DNA from: Planotetraspora thailandica
GTDB lineage: Bacteria; Actinomycetota; Actinomycetes; Streptosporangiales; Streptosporangiaceae
Direction of reading: 5' to 3'
Assembly: GCF_016863335.1 (NCBI RefSeq)
Contig: NZ_BOOR01000008.1
Coordinates: forward strand, 310,001 to 374,000
Length of the DNA stretch: 64,000 nucleotides
The notes beneath the pieces are model-generated. The model saw only the letters and a list, made by a program, of their open reading frames with translations. It searched no databases and was not told the DNA's origin. Shown in pieces: positions 37,071-46,371 of the stretch (the stretch's first letter is position 1; every line of letters begins with the position of its first letter). Position numbers and translations under genes: made by a program.

Positions 37071-39074
37071 GTGGCCGTTCACAGAGTCATGCGGGCCGTG
37101 CTGGCGATCGGCCTGGTGGCGCCGATGCTGACGGCGTGTTTTGAGGAGCCGTCGCCGCACGAGGCCGTCCGCGACTTCCTGGTCGGGTGGGAGACGGGAG
37201 ACTACGCGGAGGCGGCGAGCCGCGCGGACGCCGACCCCACGGCCGTGCGAAACGCCCTGCAGAACTTCGGCGTCCAGCTCGACGCCGCCTCGATCAGGTT
37301 CTCGGTCACCGGCATCCAACGCACGGGTGACGACTCCAAGGCCGAGTTTCACGCCCAGGTCGACCTGGGGGAGAACAACCCCCTCTGGGAGTACGACGGC
37401 GTCCTGCCGATGCATCTCGTAGGAGGCGAGTGGAAGGTCCGGTGGTCGCCGAGCATCATGCACCCCGACCTGCACCCGGGCCAGCGGCTCGCCGTCGCGA
37501 CCGTTCCCGAGGGGCGCAAGCCGATCCTCGACCGGGCCGGCAAGCCGCTGCAGGAGGAGACGTCGCTCTATGTGGCCGGCGTCTACCCCGGCAAGATCCA
37601 GGACCCGGCCGAGCTGTGCGCCGAGCTCTCGAAGATCACGGGATTCGCCCAGGACCGGCTGCTGAGCCGGATCCTGTCGTCCCCTCCGCAGGACTTCGTC
37701 CCCCTCGCCACCTTCGGCCGCACGAGGTTCGCCAGCATCCAGAACAAGCTGGCGGCGATCAAGGGCCTCACCACCCAGATCGACAACCCGCCGGTCGCCC
37801 CGAAGTCCCCCGTGCAGATCGTGGGGCGCGTCGCGGCGATCACGCCGGAGGCCGAGCAGCAGCTCGGCGGTCCCCAGCGGGCGGGCGACACGGTCGGCAG
37901 GGACGGCCTGCAAAAGGCCTACCAGGACCAGCTCACCGGGTCCACGGAGACCCGCATCGTCATCCTCGACACGTCGAGCTCGAACGAGGTCAAGGAGCTC
38001 AAGTCCTGGCCGGGGCGCAAGAACACCTCCGTCCAGACCACGATCGACAGCAACGTCCAGCGGGCGGCGGACGCCGCCGTCGGCGGGTCCCGCGCGGCCG
38101 CGCTCGTCGCGGTCGACGCGGCCACCGGCGAGATCCGCGCGGTGTCCACCAACCAGCTCAACCAGGAGCAGGACGCTCTCGCGGGCAAATACGCTCCCGG
38201 GACGGTCTTCTCCATCCTCGCCGCCGACGCGCTGCTGAAAGAGGGGTTCGACCCCGCACAGAAGGTTCCGTGCAGCGCCGACAGGACGGTGGGCGGCGCG
38301 AGGTTCGTGCAGCCCGGCATCATCGCGAACCCAAATCCCTCCTTCGCGGGTGACTTCGCCAAGGGCTGTGTGACGGCCCTTGCCTCGCTCGCGCGGCGGG
38401 TCAACGGGCATGCGGTCGCCGACAGCGCCGTGCAATACGGCCTCGGCGGCGACTGGGGGCTTCCGCTCAAGACCTTCAGCGGGTCCGTGCCCGCGGCGAC
38501 CACCGACGCCGCCGTGGCCAGGCTGATCGCCGGCCAGAGCGTGCGGGTGAGTCCGCTGTCGATGGCCCTGGTGGCCGCCGCCGTCCAGTCGGGCACCTGG
38601 CGGCCCCCGGTGCTCGTGACCTCGCCGCCGTCGCCCGACCCCACCGCCGAAACGGCGCCGCCCATCCCGCCGCGCCCCGTCACCCTCGACGCCAAGACGG
38701 TCGCGGCACTGCGCATCCTCATGCGCCAGGGAGTCCGGTACGGCCCGGCCGCCGCCGCGGCCACCGGTACAGCCTCCGGCACCGGCACAGGGACCGGCAC
38801 AGGGGCCGGGTCCACCGCCGGGGCCGGCGCCACCACCGGAATCGCCACGGGCTTGGGAGTGGCCGGCAAGGCGAAGAGGGGCGCCAAGGCCCTTCCCGTG
38901 TACGGCATCTCGTCCGGGGCGATCCAGGTCGTGAAGAAACGCCGCATCAGCCTGTCCTGGTTCGTCGGCTGGCAGGGCGATACGGCGGTGGCGGTGCTCT
39001 CGAGCAGCACCGACGTGGCGTCGTCGGCGGCCATCGCCGGAGACTTCTTCCGCTATCTCCCGCCGGAGACCTGA
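37071..39074 (+). CDS. Penicillin-binding-protein homologue lacking catalytic motifs, lipoprotein
   Basis: The 667-residue protein has a lipobox MLTAC (Cys23), an NTF2/MecA-N-like domain (about 28-125), a linker domain, and a C-terminal transpeptidase-like domain (about 325-660). In the transpeptidase region each catalytic motif is lost: SxxK reads GTVFS (about 376-380), SxN reads GCV (about 431), and KTG reads KAK (about 600). A Thr/Gly-rich repeat fills about 563-590. It probably binds or scaffolds rather than crosslinks peptidoglycan. GTG start 3 bp after smpB, with ftsEX just upstream, points to the envelope or division. Confidence 0.8.
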   Translation: MAVHRVMRAVLAIGLVAPMLTACFEEPSPHEAVRDFLVGWETGDYAEAASRADADPTAVRNALQNFGVQLDAASIRFSVTGIQRTGDDSKAEFHAQVDLGENNPLWEYDGVLPMHLVGGEWKVRWSPSIMHPDLHPGQRLAVATVPEGRKPILDRAGKPLQEETSLYVAGVYPGKIQDPAELCAELSKITGFAQDRLLSRILSSPPQDFVPLATFGRTRFASIQNKLAAIKGLTTQIDNPPVAPKSPVQIVGRVAAITPEAEQQLGGPQRAGDTVGRDGLQKAYQDQLTGSTETRIVILDTSSSNEVKELKSWPGRKNTSVQTTIDSNVQRAADAAVGGSRAAALVAVDAATGEIRAVSTNQLNQEQDALAGKYAPGTVFSILAADALLKEGFDPAQKVPCSADRTVGGARFVQPGIIANPNPSFAGDFAKGCVTALASLARRVNGHAVADSAVQYGLGGDWGLPLKTFSGSVPAATTDAAVARLIAGQSVRVSPLSMALVAAAVQSGTWRPPVLVTSPPSPDPTAETAPPIPPRPVTLDAKTVAALRILMRQGVRYGPAAAAATGTASGTGTGTGTGAGSTAGAGATTGIATGLGVAGKAKRGAKALPVYGISSGAIQVVKKRRISLSWFVGWQGDTAVAVLSSSTDVASSAAIAGDFFRYLPPET

Positions 39075-39363
39075 AAAAAGTCACAAGGGCCGAGCAACCA
39101 TTCGGGGGGCGACCGGCGTCTTTCTAGGCGACTGGGCTCCGCTTGGGGGGTTGCGGACTCAGTCACCGTGATGAGATCAGGGCTCCATCTCGGGGGGAGC
39201 CCTTCCGTCCGGACCGGCTCGACCCTGCCGGTCGGCCCCCGGGGCGTGTGCTATGCCGCGTTCCGGGGGCTTCGCCGTACCGGGAGGAATTGGGTTCGCG
39301 CCCTGGGCGTTGAGAATGTAGGGTTCATTTCCCGGCCACGCGCCGGGGATTGACAACTCAACA

Positions 39364-39746
39364 GGGGGTGACCGGTTTCGACTTCGACATTGCAAGTCAG
39401 GGGAAGCGGGCCGAGGACTGCGGACATAACCTCGTTAACACTGTGACCGCAAACCAATAAGTGCCAATAACATGCGCACTGAGGTCAGCCAGGGCTCCCT
39501 GGCTCTCGCCGCCTAAGCAGCGAGTGACCTCTGTCAGCCCGGGACCGCCTCCGGCCCGGATCTGACATCGCTAGGAGGCTCAACCGATCGACCCGGTCAC
39601 GGGGCTGATCGGGAAACCAAACAGTGACTGAGCCCGTCGGCGACTCGCCTGTGAGATCGCCGGGGCCGAGAAAATCGCAACAGGCTGCGCCCGGAGAAGT
39701 CCTGTCTTGGTGTTGAAGGACGCGGGTTCGATTCCCGCCACCTCCA
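39364..39746 (+). ncRNA. ssrA: Transfer-messenger RNA
   Basis: The 5' end GGGGGTGACCGGTTTCGAC and the 3' end GGGTTCGATTCCCGCCACCTCCA are standard tmRNA tRNA-like parts; GGGGGTG pairs with CACCTCC. The tag frame runs 39463-39516 and encodes ANNMRTEVSQGSLALAA followed by TAA, with the proteolysis signal LALAA. The terminal CCA is not encoded (CGA follows the discriminator A). With smpB nearby this forms the trans-translation rescue system. The 289 bp before it hold no gene; an upstream promoter is not clear. Confidence 0.97.
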
Positions 39747-39750
39747 CGAT

Positions 39751-39817
39751 GGCCGTTCTTGAGACGGCCCGAAGCAGACGGGATCCCGTCCGATCATCTG
39801 GATCGGACGGGATCCCG
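39751..39817 (+). terminator. Two hairpins ending ssrA transcription
   Basis: GGCCGT/ACGGCC (39751-39769) is followed by a 17-bp perfect stem: CGGGATCCCGTCCGATC (39779-39795) with its exact reverse complement at 39801-39817 around a 5-nt loop, then CATTTTC. This is a strong terminator directly after tmRNA. The remaining bases to 39953 show no gene. Confidence 0.85.
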
Positions 39818-39953
39818 CATTTTCGGGAGGTCTGGGGCCCACCCAGTGCCGCGCAGGCGCCCTGCGCGGCTTCCTGCGCCCCCTCGTACGACTCCGGTGA
39901 CCTCCACTCGGGCGGCTTCGGCGAATCGGCGGCTCTTGTGGCCGGCCGTCGTG

Positions 39954-42086
39954 TCAGACGATCAGTTTGTCGAGGGTGATGGGGAGATCGCGGACGCGGA
40001 CCCCCGTCGCGTGGTGGACCGCGTTGGCGATCGCCGCAGCGGTGCCGACGATGCAGACCTCGCCGATGCCCTTGGAGCCCATCGGGTTGGTGTACGGGTC
40101 GCGCTCCTCCAGGTAGTGAACCTCGACGGAGCCGACGTCGGCGTTCGAGGCGAAGTGGTAGCCGCCGAGGTCGTTGTTGACCACATGCCCGAAGCGCGGG
40201 TCGATCACGCTCGCCTCGTGGAGAGCCATCGACAGTCCCTGCGTCATTCCGCCGATGAGCTGCGAGCGCGCCGTCTTCGGGTTGATGATTCTCCCCGCGT
40301 CGAACACGCCGAGCAGGCGCGGCACCCGGATCTCGCCGGTGTCCTCGTGCACCCGGACCTCGGCGAACTGGGCGCCGAAGCTGTACATGGCGAACTGCTC
40401 CATGTATGGGTTGTCCGGCATGTCGGCGCTGGCCTCGATGCCCTCGGCCGGCACCATGCCGCCGTGCTCGGAATCGAGGAGCTTGCGCAACTCGTCCGCC
40501 GCCGCGTAGATGGTCGACCCCCAGCAGTTGATGCCCGACGAGAAGCCCGCGCTCGACGCGACCGGGAGGCTCGTGTCCCCGATCTCCAGGTTCACGTCCT
40601 CCACACCTACGCCCAGCGCCTCGGCGGCGATCTGGGTGAGCGCCGTCCAGGTGCCGGTGCCGATGTCGGCGGCGCCGATCCGGACGGTGTAACGGCCGTC
40701 GGCGTCCGCGTGGATCGACGCGCTGTTGCCGGGCAGGCGGGGCGAAGGGTAGATCGAGCTGGCCACGCCGGTTCCGACCAGCCAGTCGTTCTCGCGCCGG
40801 GACAGTGGAGCCGGGTCGCGGCCCTCCCAGCCGAACCGCCGCGCGCCCTCACGCAGGCAGGCCACCAGATTGCGGGTGGAGAACGGCAGGCCGTGCTCGG
40901 GGTGGACCGCGGGCTCGTTGCGGATCCGGAACTCGATCGGGTCGAGCCCGGCGGCGGAGGCCATCTCGTCCATCGCGGACTCGAGCGCGAACATGCCCGT
41001 GGCCTCGCCGGGCCCGCGCATGATGGTGGGCACGGGCACGTCCAGGGCGGCCACCCGGGTCGTCGTGCTCCGGTTGGGCGCGGCGTACATCGCCCGGGTG
41101 GCTCCCACCGTCTGCTCGGCGTACTCCTTGGCCCTGGCGGTCTGCTGGATGACGTCGTGCGCGATCGCGGTGAGCCGGCCATCGGAGTCGGCGCCGAGCC
41201 GGACCCGCTGGATCGTGGCGGGGCGGTAGCCGACCAGCGCGAACATCTGCTGGCGGGTGAGCGCGAACTTCACCGGCCGACCCGGGACGAGCTGCGCACC
41301 CATGAGGGCGAGAGTGCCCCACACGACGGGGTACACCTTCGACCCGAACCCGCCACCGACGTGGGGCGAGATGGCGCGGATCCGTGCCGCGTCGACTCCG
41401 AACGCCCCTGCGAGCAGGCTTCTGTGCAGGTGCACGCCCTGCGAGGAGCAGTAGAGCGTGATCTCATCGTCGGTCCAGACGGCGATGCCGGTGTGCGGCT
41501 CCATCGGGTTGTGGTGGTTCATCGGCGTCGTGTACGTCGCGTCCAGCGTGAAGGCCGCCTCGGCCAGACCGGCGTCGACGTCCCCGAGCGCGCTGTCCGC
41601 CGGGGAGCCGTCCTGGAGATCGCCGGGGGCCGCGCCGAACAAGGCGGCGTGCTGGGGCCGGTGCAGGTCGTGGCGGTCGGCCCGCAGTTCGGTGTCGTGC
41701 GGCCGCTGCTCGTACGCCAGCCGGACCAGGCCGGCGGCGTGGCGGGCGGTCTCCAGCGTCTCGGCCACGACGGCACCGACGATCTGGCCACGCCAGGCGA
41801 CCTCGTCGGACTGCAGGACCGCCACCTCCGGGTCGGTGGCCCAGGCCAGCTTCGGGGCGTTCACGTGGGTGATCACGCCGAGCACGCCCGGTAGGTCGAG
41901 CGCGGCGCTCGCGTCGACGCCGGTGATGCGCCCGGCCGCGATCGTCGCCTGCAGCGGGTACAGGTAGGCGGGATTGTCCACCGGCCACTCGCCGGCGTAC
42001 GTCGCCGCCCCACGGACCTTGAGCGGGCCGTCCTTGCGGTCGAGGGCTGCGCCCACGGCGCTCGGGCCGGCACTGGTGACGGTCAT
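39954..42086 (-). CDS. Molybdenum hydroxylase large subunit (xanthine/aldehyde dehydrogenase family)
   Basis: The 710-residue molybdopterin-binding subunit resembles the YagR/PaoC type. It has the small domain (LDRKDGPLKVRGAATYAGEW), QGVHLHRSLLAGAFG, GGGFGSKVYPV, RGPGEATGMFALE and, near the C-terminus, GSKGIGEVCIVG with the catalytic Glu. It oxidises an aldehyde or N-heterocycle using water, passing electrons through the 2Fe-2S and FAD subunits. Its start overlaps the FAD gene stop by 4 bp (ATGA). The substrate is not determined; no purine genes are adjacent. Confidence 0.9.
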   Translation of the reverse strand: MTVTSAGPSAVGAALDRKDGPLKVRGAATYAGEWPVDNPAYLYPLQATIAAGRITGVDASAALDLPGVLGVITHVNAPKLAWATDPEVAVLQSDEVAWRGQIVGAVVAETLETARHAAGLVRLAYEQRPHDTELRADRHDLHRPQHAALFGAAPGDLQDGSPADSALGDVDAGLAEAAFTLDATYTTPMNHHNPMEPHTGIAVWTDDEITLYCSSQGVHLHRSLLAGAFGVDAARIRAISPHVGGGFGSKVYPVVWGTLALMGAQLVPGRPVKFALTRQQMFALVGYRPATIQRVRLGADSDGRLTAIAHDVIQQTARAKEYAEQTVGATRAMYAAPNRSTTTRVAALDVPVPTIMRGPGEATGMFALESAMDEMASAAGLDPIEFRIRNEPAVHPEHGLPFSTRNLVACLREGARRFGWEGRDPAPLSRRENDWLVGTGVASSIYPSPRLPGNSASIHADADGRYTVRIGAADIGTGTWTALTQIAAEALGVGVEDVNLEIGDTSLPVASSAGFSSGINCWGSTIYAAADELRKLLDSEHGGMVPAEGIEASADMPDNPYMEQFAMYSFGAQFAEVRVHEDTGEIRVPRLLGVFDAGRIINPKTARSQLIGGMTQGLSMALHEASVIDPRFGHVVNNDLGGYHFASNADVGSVEVHYLEERDPYTNPMGSKGIGEVCIVGTAAAIANAVHHATGVRVRDLPITLDKLIV

Positions 42087-43072
42087 CGTGCCTCCTCGGT
42101 GAGGGCGCGCAGCATGCTGACGATGGTGTTGGCGGCGAGCGGAACCTTGAAGGCGTTGCCCGGCAGCGGCCTCGCCCCGGCCAGCTCGGCCTCGGCGGCG
42201 GCGTGGAAGTTCTCCTCGGTCGCGGGCGCGCCGAGCAGCGCCTGCTCGGCGGTGAACGCCCGCCAGGGCTTGTGCGCCACGCCGCCGAGGGCGAGGCGTA
42301 CGTCACGGACGAGGCCGTCGGCGACTTCGACCGCGGCGGCCACCGAGACCAGCGCGAACGCGTACGACGCGCGGTCGCGCACCTTGCGGTAGCGCGAGTT
42401 GGCCGCGACCGCGAGCGGCGGCAGGTCGACCGCCGTGATCAGCTCCCCGCGCTCGAGAACGTTGTCGCGCCAGGGCTCGTCGCCTGGCAGCCGGAGCAGC
42501 TCGTTCACCGGAATCGTCCGCTCCCCGGCGGGACCCTGGGTGTGGACCACCGCGTCGACGGCGGCCATGGCCACGGCCATGTCGGACGGATGGGTGGCCG
42601 CGCACGCCTCAGAGGCGCCGAGGATGGCCAGGTCGCGTTCGTGGCCGCCCCGGGCGGAGCACCCCGATCCCGGCTCGCGCTTGTTACACGGGGTGGCGAT
42701 GTCGCGGTAGTACACGCAGCGGGTGCGCTGCAGGAAGTTGCCGCCGGCGGTGGCGAGGTTGCGCAGCTGGTAGGAGGCGCCGGCCAGGATCGCCTGGGAG
42801 AGCATCGGGTAGAGGCGCCTGATCCGCCGGTCGGCGGCCACCATGCTGTTGCTCACCCCCGCGCCGATCCGCAGCCCGCCGTCCGGCAGGTCCTCGATGT
42901 CGTGGGAGACCAGGTGGCGGACGTCGACCAGCACGCCGGGCGTCGCCACCTCCATCTTCATCAGGTCGACGAGGTTCGTACCGCCCGCGAGGAAGGCCGC
43001 GCGCGGATCATCGGTGACGGTGGCGACGGCCGACGCGACGTCGTCGGCGCGCTCGTAGCGGAAGGGCTTCAT
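42083..43072 (-). CDS. Molybdenum hydroxylase FAD subunit with extra iron-sulfur cluster
   Basis: The 329-residue protein runs from ATG 43072 (MKPFRYERADDVASAV). The FAD-binding loop is AGGTNLVDLMK. The insertion CVYYRDIATPCNK with later GSGC and SEACAATHPSDM carries the four cysteines of a 4Fe-4S cluster, the mark of the PaoB/YagS branch rather than classical xanthine dehydrogenase. It overlaps both neighbours by 4 bp. It accepts electrons from the Mo subunit and donates to an acceptor that is unknown here. Confidence 0.9.
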   Translation of the reverse strand: MKPFRYERADDVASAVATVTDDPRAAFLAGGTNLVDLMKMEVATPGVLVDVRHLVSHDIEDLPDGGLRIGAGVSNSMVAADRRIRRLYPMLSQAILAGASYQLRNLATAGGNFLQRTRCVYYRDIATPCNKREPGSGCSARGGHERDLAILGASEACAATHPSDMAVAMAAVDAVVHTQGPAGERTIPVNELLRLPGDEPWRDNVLERGELITAVDLPPLAVAANSRYRKVRDRASYAFALVSVAAAVEVADGLVRDVRLALGGVAHKPWRAFTAEQALLGAPATEENFHAAAEAELAGARPLPGNAFKVPLAANTIVSMLRALTEEAR

Positions 43073-43578
43073 GGCCGCGCCACCTCCGCGATGGCGGGCA
43101 CGATGTTGGCGTAGGCGGCGCACCGGCACAGGTTGCCGCTCATCCGCTCCGCGATCTCCCTGTCGTCGAGCACGACCACGTCGGCGTCGAGGTCCTCGGT
43201 CACGACGCTCGGCCAGCCGGCCTGCGCCTCACGCATCATGGCCACGGCGGAGACGACCTGGCCGGGGGTGCAGTAACCGCACTGGAAGGCGTCGTGGGCG
43301 ATGAAGGCGCGCTGCACCGGGTGCAGCTCGTCACCCTCGGCGAGCCCCTCCGCGGTGACGATCTCCGCGCCCTCGCCGGCGACCGCCAGCACCAGGCAGC
43401 TCGTCACCCGCTGCCCGTTCATCAGGACGGTGCAGGCGCCGCACTGCCCGTGGTCACAGCCCTTCTTCGGGCTGGTGTTGCCCAACCGCTCACGCAGGGC
43501 GTCCAGCAGCGTCGTACGGGTGTCGACGGTGAGCCGGTGCTCTTTCCCGTCCACCCGCAGCAGGATTTCCACGTCCAT
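43069..43578 (-). CDS. Molybdenum hydroxylase 2Fe-2S subunit
   Basis: The 169-residue protein has a plant-type 2Fe-2S domain (KKGCDHGQCGACTVLMNG and a later Cys in RVTSCLV) and a helical 2Fe-2S domain (FQCGYCTPGQ and MSGNLCRCAAYANI). It lacks the twin-arginine leader of periplasmic PaoA, so the enzyme is expected in the cytoplasm. It stands 27 bp after the NTF2-like gene and overlaps the FAD gene start. Confidence 0.93.
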   Translation of the reverse strand: MDVEILLRVDGKEHRLTVDTRTTLLDALRERLGNTSPKKGCDHGQCGACTVLMNGQRVTSCLVLAVAGEGAEIVTAEGLAEGDELHPVQRAFIAHDAFQCGYCTPGQVVSAVAMMREAQAGWPSVVTEDLDADVVVLDDREIAERMSGNLCRCAAYANIVPAIAEVARP

Positions 43579-43605
43579 GGTTCTCTTCCTTGATGTCGAT
43601 CGCGT

Positions 43606-43929
43606 CTAGGCGCGGATGGTCATGCGCGACACGAGGTCGCCGTCGACGAGGAAGGCGAAGTGGCTTGGGCCGTTGAACCCGTTCCCTCCAACATATGCGG
43701 TGACGACGGTCTCCCCTCCCCGCTGCTCCACCTCGCGCACGTCGAGGCTCACCTTCATGCCGATGAACTCGGCGTCGCTCCAGCTCCGGATGTGATCCGC
43801 GCCGTGGAACTTCCTGCCCCAGTCGTCCACCACGCCGTCGGCGGTGAACCCCGCCAGGAAGGCGTCGATGTCGTTGTCGTTCGCGGCGTCCAGCAGCGCC
43901 TGGACCGCCGGGTGCACATGCTCGGTCAT
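43606..43929 (-). CDS. NTF2/SnoaL-like small protein
   Basis: The 107-residue protein has a nuclear-transport-factor-2 fold: HPAVQALLDAANDNDIDAFLAGFTADGVVDDWGRKFHGADHI followed by beta strands ending SRMTIRA. Such proteins act as cyclases, isomerases or binding partners. Its start overlaps the stop of the membrane-protein gene (ATGA), and it is followed by the molybdenum hydroxylase genes. A role in handling the hydroxylase substrate is a guess from context. Confidence 0.8.
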   Translation of the reverse strand: MTEHVHPAVQALLDAANDNDIDAFLAGFTADGVVDDWGRKFHGADHIRSWSDAEFIGMKVSLDVREVEQRGGETVVTAYVGGNGFNGPSHFAFLVDGDLVSRMTIRA

Positions 43930-45128
43930 CGCGACCTCTCTCTTCTCGTTCCCGTGGCCACCGGCCAGCGTCTCCAGATCGCCACATGCAAGATCACGCT
44001 CATGCCGAGCGCGTTCAGCGTGACGTAGCCCACCCAGTCGTCAGGGGCCGCGCGCACCCACTCCACGTTTCCCGCGTACGCCGTCAGCCCGCCGTACAGC
44101 AGCCCTGTGAGGACCAGCGCAGAGACCAGCACGCATGTGCGCCCGGGAAGCGGGGACAGCAGCCGGATCCAGGGCCACGCCTCGAACAGCATCGCCACGA
44201 CCAGGAGGGCGGCGACGGCACAGCCGCTGACGGCGAAGACCCGTTCGGACGGCCAGCCGAGCCCGTGGCGCATGACCAGGTACGTCGCCCAGCCGCAGGC
44301 CAGCACCACGGCGTTGCCGGTCAGCAGGCGCGGGCCGCGCCGCCGGATCGCGGAGAACGGCCAGCCGCGCAGCGCCATGAAGAACACCAGCTGCCAGACG
44401 CCCACCGCGGTCAGCCAGGCGCCGTACGCCCCGGGCGCGACGGGGCCGGCGAGGTCGCGCAGGCCGCCAGGCAGGGCCACCGGCTCGTCGTGCACGTCGA
44501 GCAGGATCAGATACGCCGCCACGGCGACCACCCAGCTGACCAGCAGGGCCGCGACGCCCGACCGCACCCTGCCGAGCCCGCGCAGCGGCCAGCCCTCCGA
44601 CACCATCGTGAGCTGCAGCATCGCGACGAACGCTCCAGCGGCCAGCGGCATCGTGTGCGGGAACGTCGTCACGTGGCCGGCGCCCAGGTCGGGGTCGAAG
44701 AGGGCGTGCACGTCGACGGTCGCCACGATCGCCTGGCCGGCGAGGGCGAGGACCACCCCGGCGACCACGATGATCAGGGTGTCGGTCAGCCCGGCCCAGC
44801 CCGCCCGCAAAGAGCTGCCCGGCCAGTCCTCCCACCAGAACGCGATCATCGCGATCGCGGGAAGCGCGAACGTCGTCAGCGGCGCGAGCACCTCCAGCGA
44901 TCTCTCCGCGCCGCCCGCGCCGAAGGCGAGCAGGAAGAACAGCGGCACGACGAAGACCAGGCCGGTGAGGCTGAGCAGCGGCTGCGCCCGTCCGCGGGCG
45001 GGCTCTGAGGCGACCGCGCCGGGTTCGCTCAGCGCCGGGCGGGCGGACAGCGGAGGCGTCCGCCGGTAGCCGCGCCGCCGCGAACCGGGGGACATGTCCT
45101 GCGGTTCAGCGAGGCCGGCGCCGGTCAT
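43926..45128 (-). CDS. Polytopic membrane protein of unknown function
   Basis: The 400-residue protein has about ten hydrophobic helices after a 48-residue Arg/Pro-rich cytoplasmic N-terminus. Recognisable segments include VFVVPLFFLLAFGAGG, AGLTDTLIIVVAGVVLALAG and LVFFMALRGWPFSAI. I do not recognise the family. The ATG at 45128 begins an overlapping run of five genes ending in the molybdenum hydroxylase Mo subunit. Its role may be uptake of the substrate or membrane electron transfer; no heme or quinone motif was identified. Confidence 0.7.
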   Translation of the reverse strand: MTGAGLAEPQDMSPGSRRRGYRRTPPLSARPALSEPGAVASEPARGRAQPLLSLTGLVFVVPLFFLLAFGAGGAERSLEVLAPLTTFALPAIAMIAFWWEDWPGSSLRAGWAGLTDTLIIVVAGVVLALAGQAIVATVDVHALFDPDLGAGHVTTFPHTMPLAAGAFVAMLQLTMVSEGWPLRGLGRVRSGVAALLVSWVVAVAAYLILLDVHDEPVALPGGLRDLAGPVAPGAYGAWLTAVGVWQLVFFMALRGWPFSAIRRRGPRLLTGNAVVLACGWATYLVMRHGLGWPSERVFAVSGCAVAALLVVAMLFEAWPWIRLLSPLPGRTCVLVSALVLTGLLYGGLTAYAGNVEWVRAAPDDWVGYVTLNALGMSVILHVAIWRRWPVATGTRRERSR

Positions 45129-45279
45129 GAGGCGACGGCGACCGTACCCGCGATCGGGGCGAACGGTACACAGGTGAATGGGCGCACATCCCCCAGCATG
45201 TCGGGCGCGGCCTGACCGTTGTGTCCATGAATTGCCAGATTTTGGCCCAGGATTGCGCTGCACGGCCTCGGCGCCGCGA

Positions 45280-46218
45280 TCATCTCTGGAACTGGCGGCG
45301 GAACTCCGTGGGGGACAGGCCGAAGCGCCGGCGGAAGGCGGCCGTGAACTGCGTGGGGCTGTGGTAGCCACAGGCCATGGCGATGTCCAGCACCGGGTGG
45401 ACGGTGTCGCGGAGCAGGTCGGCGGCCCGGCTCATCCGCAGCTGGACAAGGTAGCGGTGCGGGGTGAAACCGGTCGTCTTGGCGAACGTGCGCAGGAAGT
45501 AGTACTTGCTGATGTTCGCCTGCGCGGCGAGGTCGTCGAGACTCACGTCCTCGTGCAGGTGCTCGTGCATGTAGGCGGTGACGCGCCGCAGCGCCGACTC
45601 GCCGAACGCGGCCGGTCGCACCTCGGCGGCGATCTCGGGCTCCGGGCCGTACAGCAGGTGCGTGGCGATCGCCTGCGCGATCGAGTCGGCGTACAGAGCC
45701 GGCGCGCGCTCGTGCAGCGCCCGGCAGACCGCGCGGCCCGCGGCCGCGACGAGGGGGTCGTCCAGCAGCAGAGTGTCCGGCAGCCGTCGCTGCCACGAGC
45801 CCTTCCCGCCGAGCGCGTCGGAGGTCTGCTCGAGCAGGTCCGCGCCCAGGTGCATGTGCAGCGACTCCAGTCGCTGCGCGGACGCGGTCTGCCAGCGCAG
45901 CACGCTCACGTTGCCGGGCGCGGTCACCCCGACGGCGCCGGGATGGTAGGTCGCGTGCTGCCAGTTGCGGCCCTTGCGGCTCTCGATGGTGTACGTCCCG
46001 CTGGTGACCACCACGACCAGCAGATCGCTCGACTGCGGGGTGGTGAACTGCTCCGCGCACGGCGGATCGACGTAGGTGCGGGCCAGCATGCCCTGCCAGC
46101 CCAGTTTCCCGCTGCACAGCACCCGCGTGGCCGGAAGCGCGAGCTCGGCCAGCATGCTGTGGGCGAAGGGAGTCTCCACCCGCCCCTGTGGTTCGCGATC
46201 AGGACCGCCGCTAATCAT
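45280..46218 (-). CDS. AraC-family transcriptional regulator
   Basis: The 312-residue regulator has an N-terminal cupin-type sensor (about 40-130, SSDLLVVVVTSGTYTIES) and a C-terminal double helix-turn-helix (about 210-310, with DDLAAQANISKYYFLRTFAK and LDIAMACGYHSPTQFTAAFRRRFG). ATG start at 46218 inside a longer open frame; upstream codons show no family similarity. It lies 151 bp before the five-gene molybdenum hydroxylase operon on the same strand and is the likely regulator. Confidence 0.88.
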   Translation of the reverse strand: MISGGPDREPQGRVETPFAHSMLAELALPATRVLCSGKLGWQGMLARTYVDPPCAEQFTTPQSSDLLVVVVTSGTYTIESRKGRNWQHATYHPGAVGVTAPGNVSVLRWQTASAQRLESLHMHLGADLLEQTSDALGGKGSWQRRLPDTLLLDDPLVAAAGRAVCRALHERAPALYADSIAQAIATHLLYGPEPEIAAEVRPAAFGESALRRVTAYMHEHLHEDVSLDDLAAQANISKYYFLRTFAKTTGFTPHRYLVQLRMSRAADLLRDTVHPVLDIAMACGYHSPTQFTAAFRRRFGLSPTEFRRQFQR

Positions 46219-46371
46219 TGTTACCAACTTACGGTAGCGATGATAATGCGAGGTCAACGGGGGCGTTCCTTTACGCGAACCGTCCCTTTCCGCGTACGTC
46301 CTCTGCGGGAAGAAGACGCCCGGGCGCGGCCCGTGTCCCCGGCGGAAGCCCGCGTGGTTAGAGTCACTGAG

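Noticed and set aside
39721-39746. tRNA gene suggested by the GGTTCGATTCC T-loop
   Set aside because: It is the 3' tRNA-like half of tmRNA; its 5' half is at 39364.
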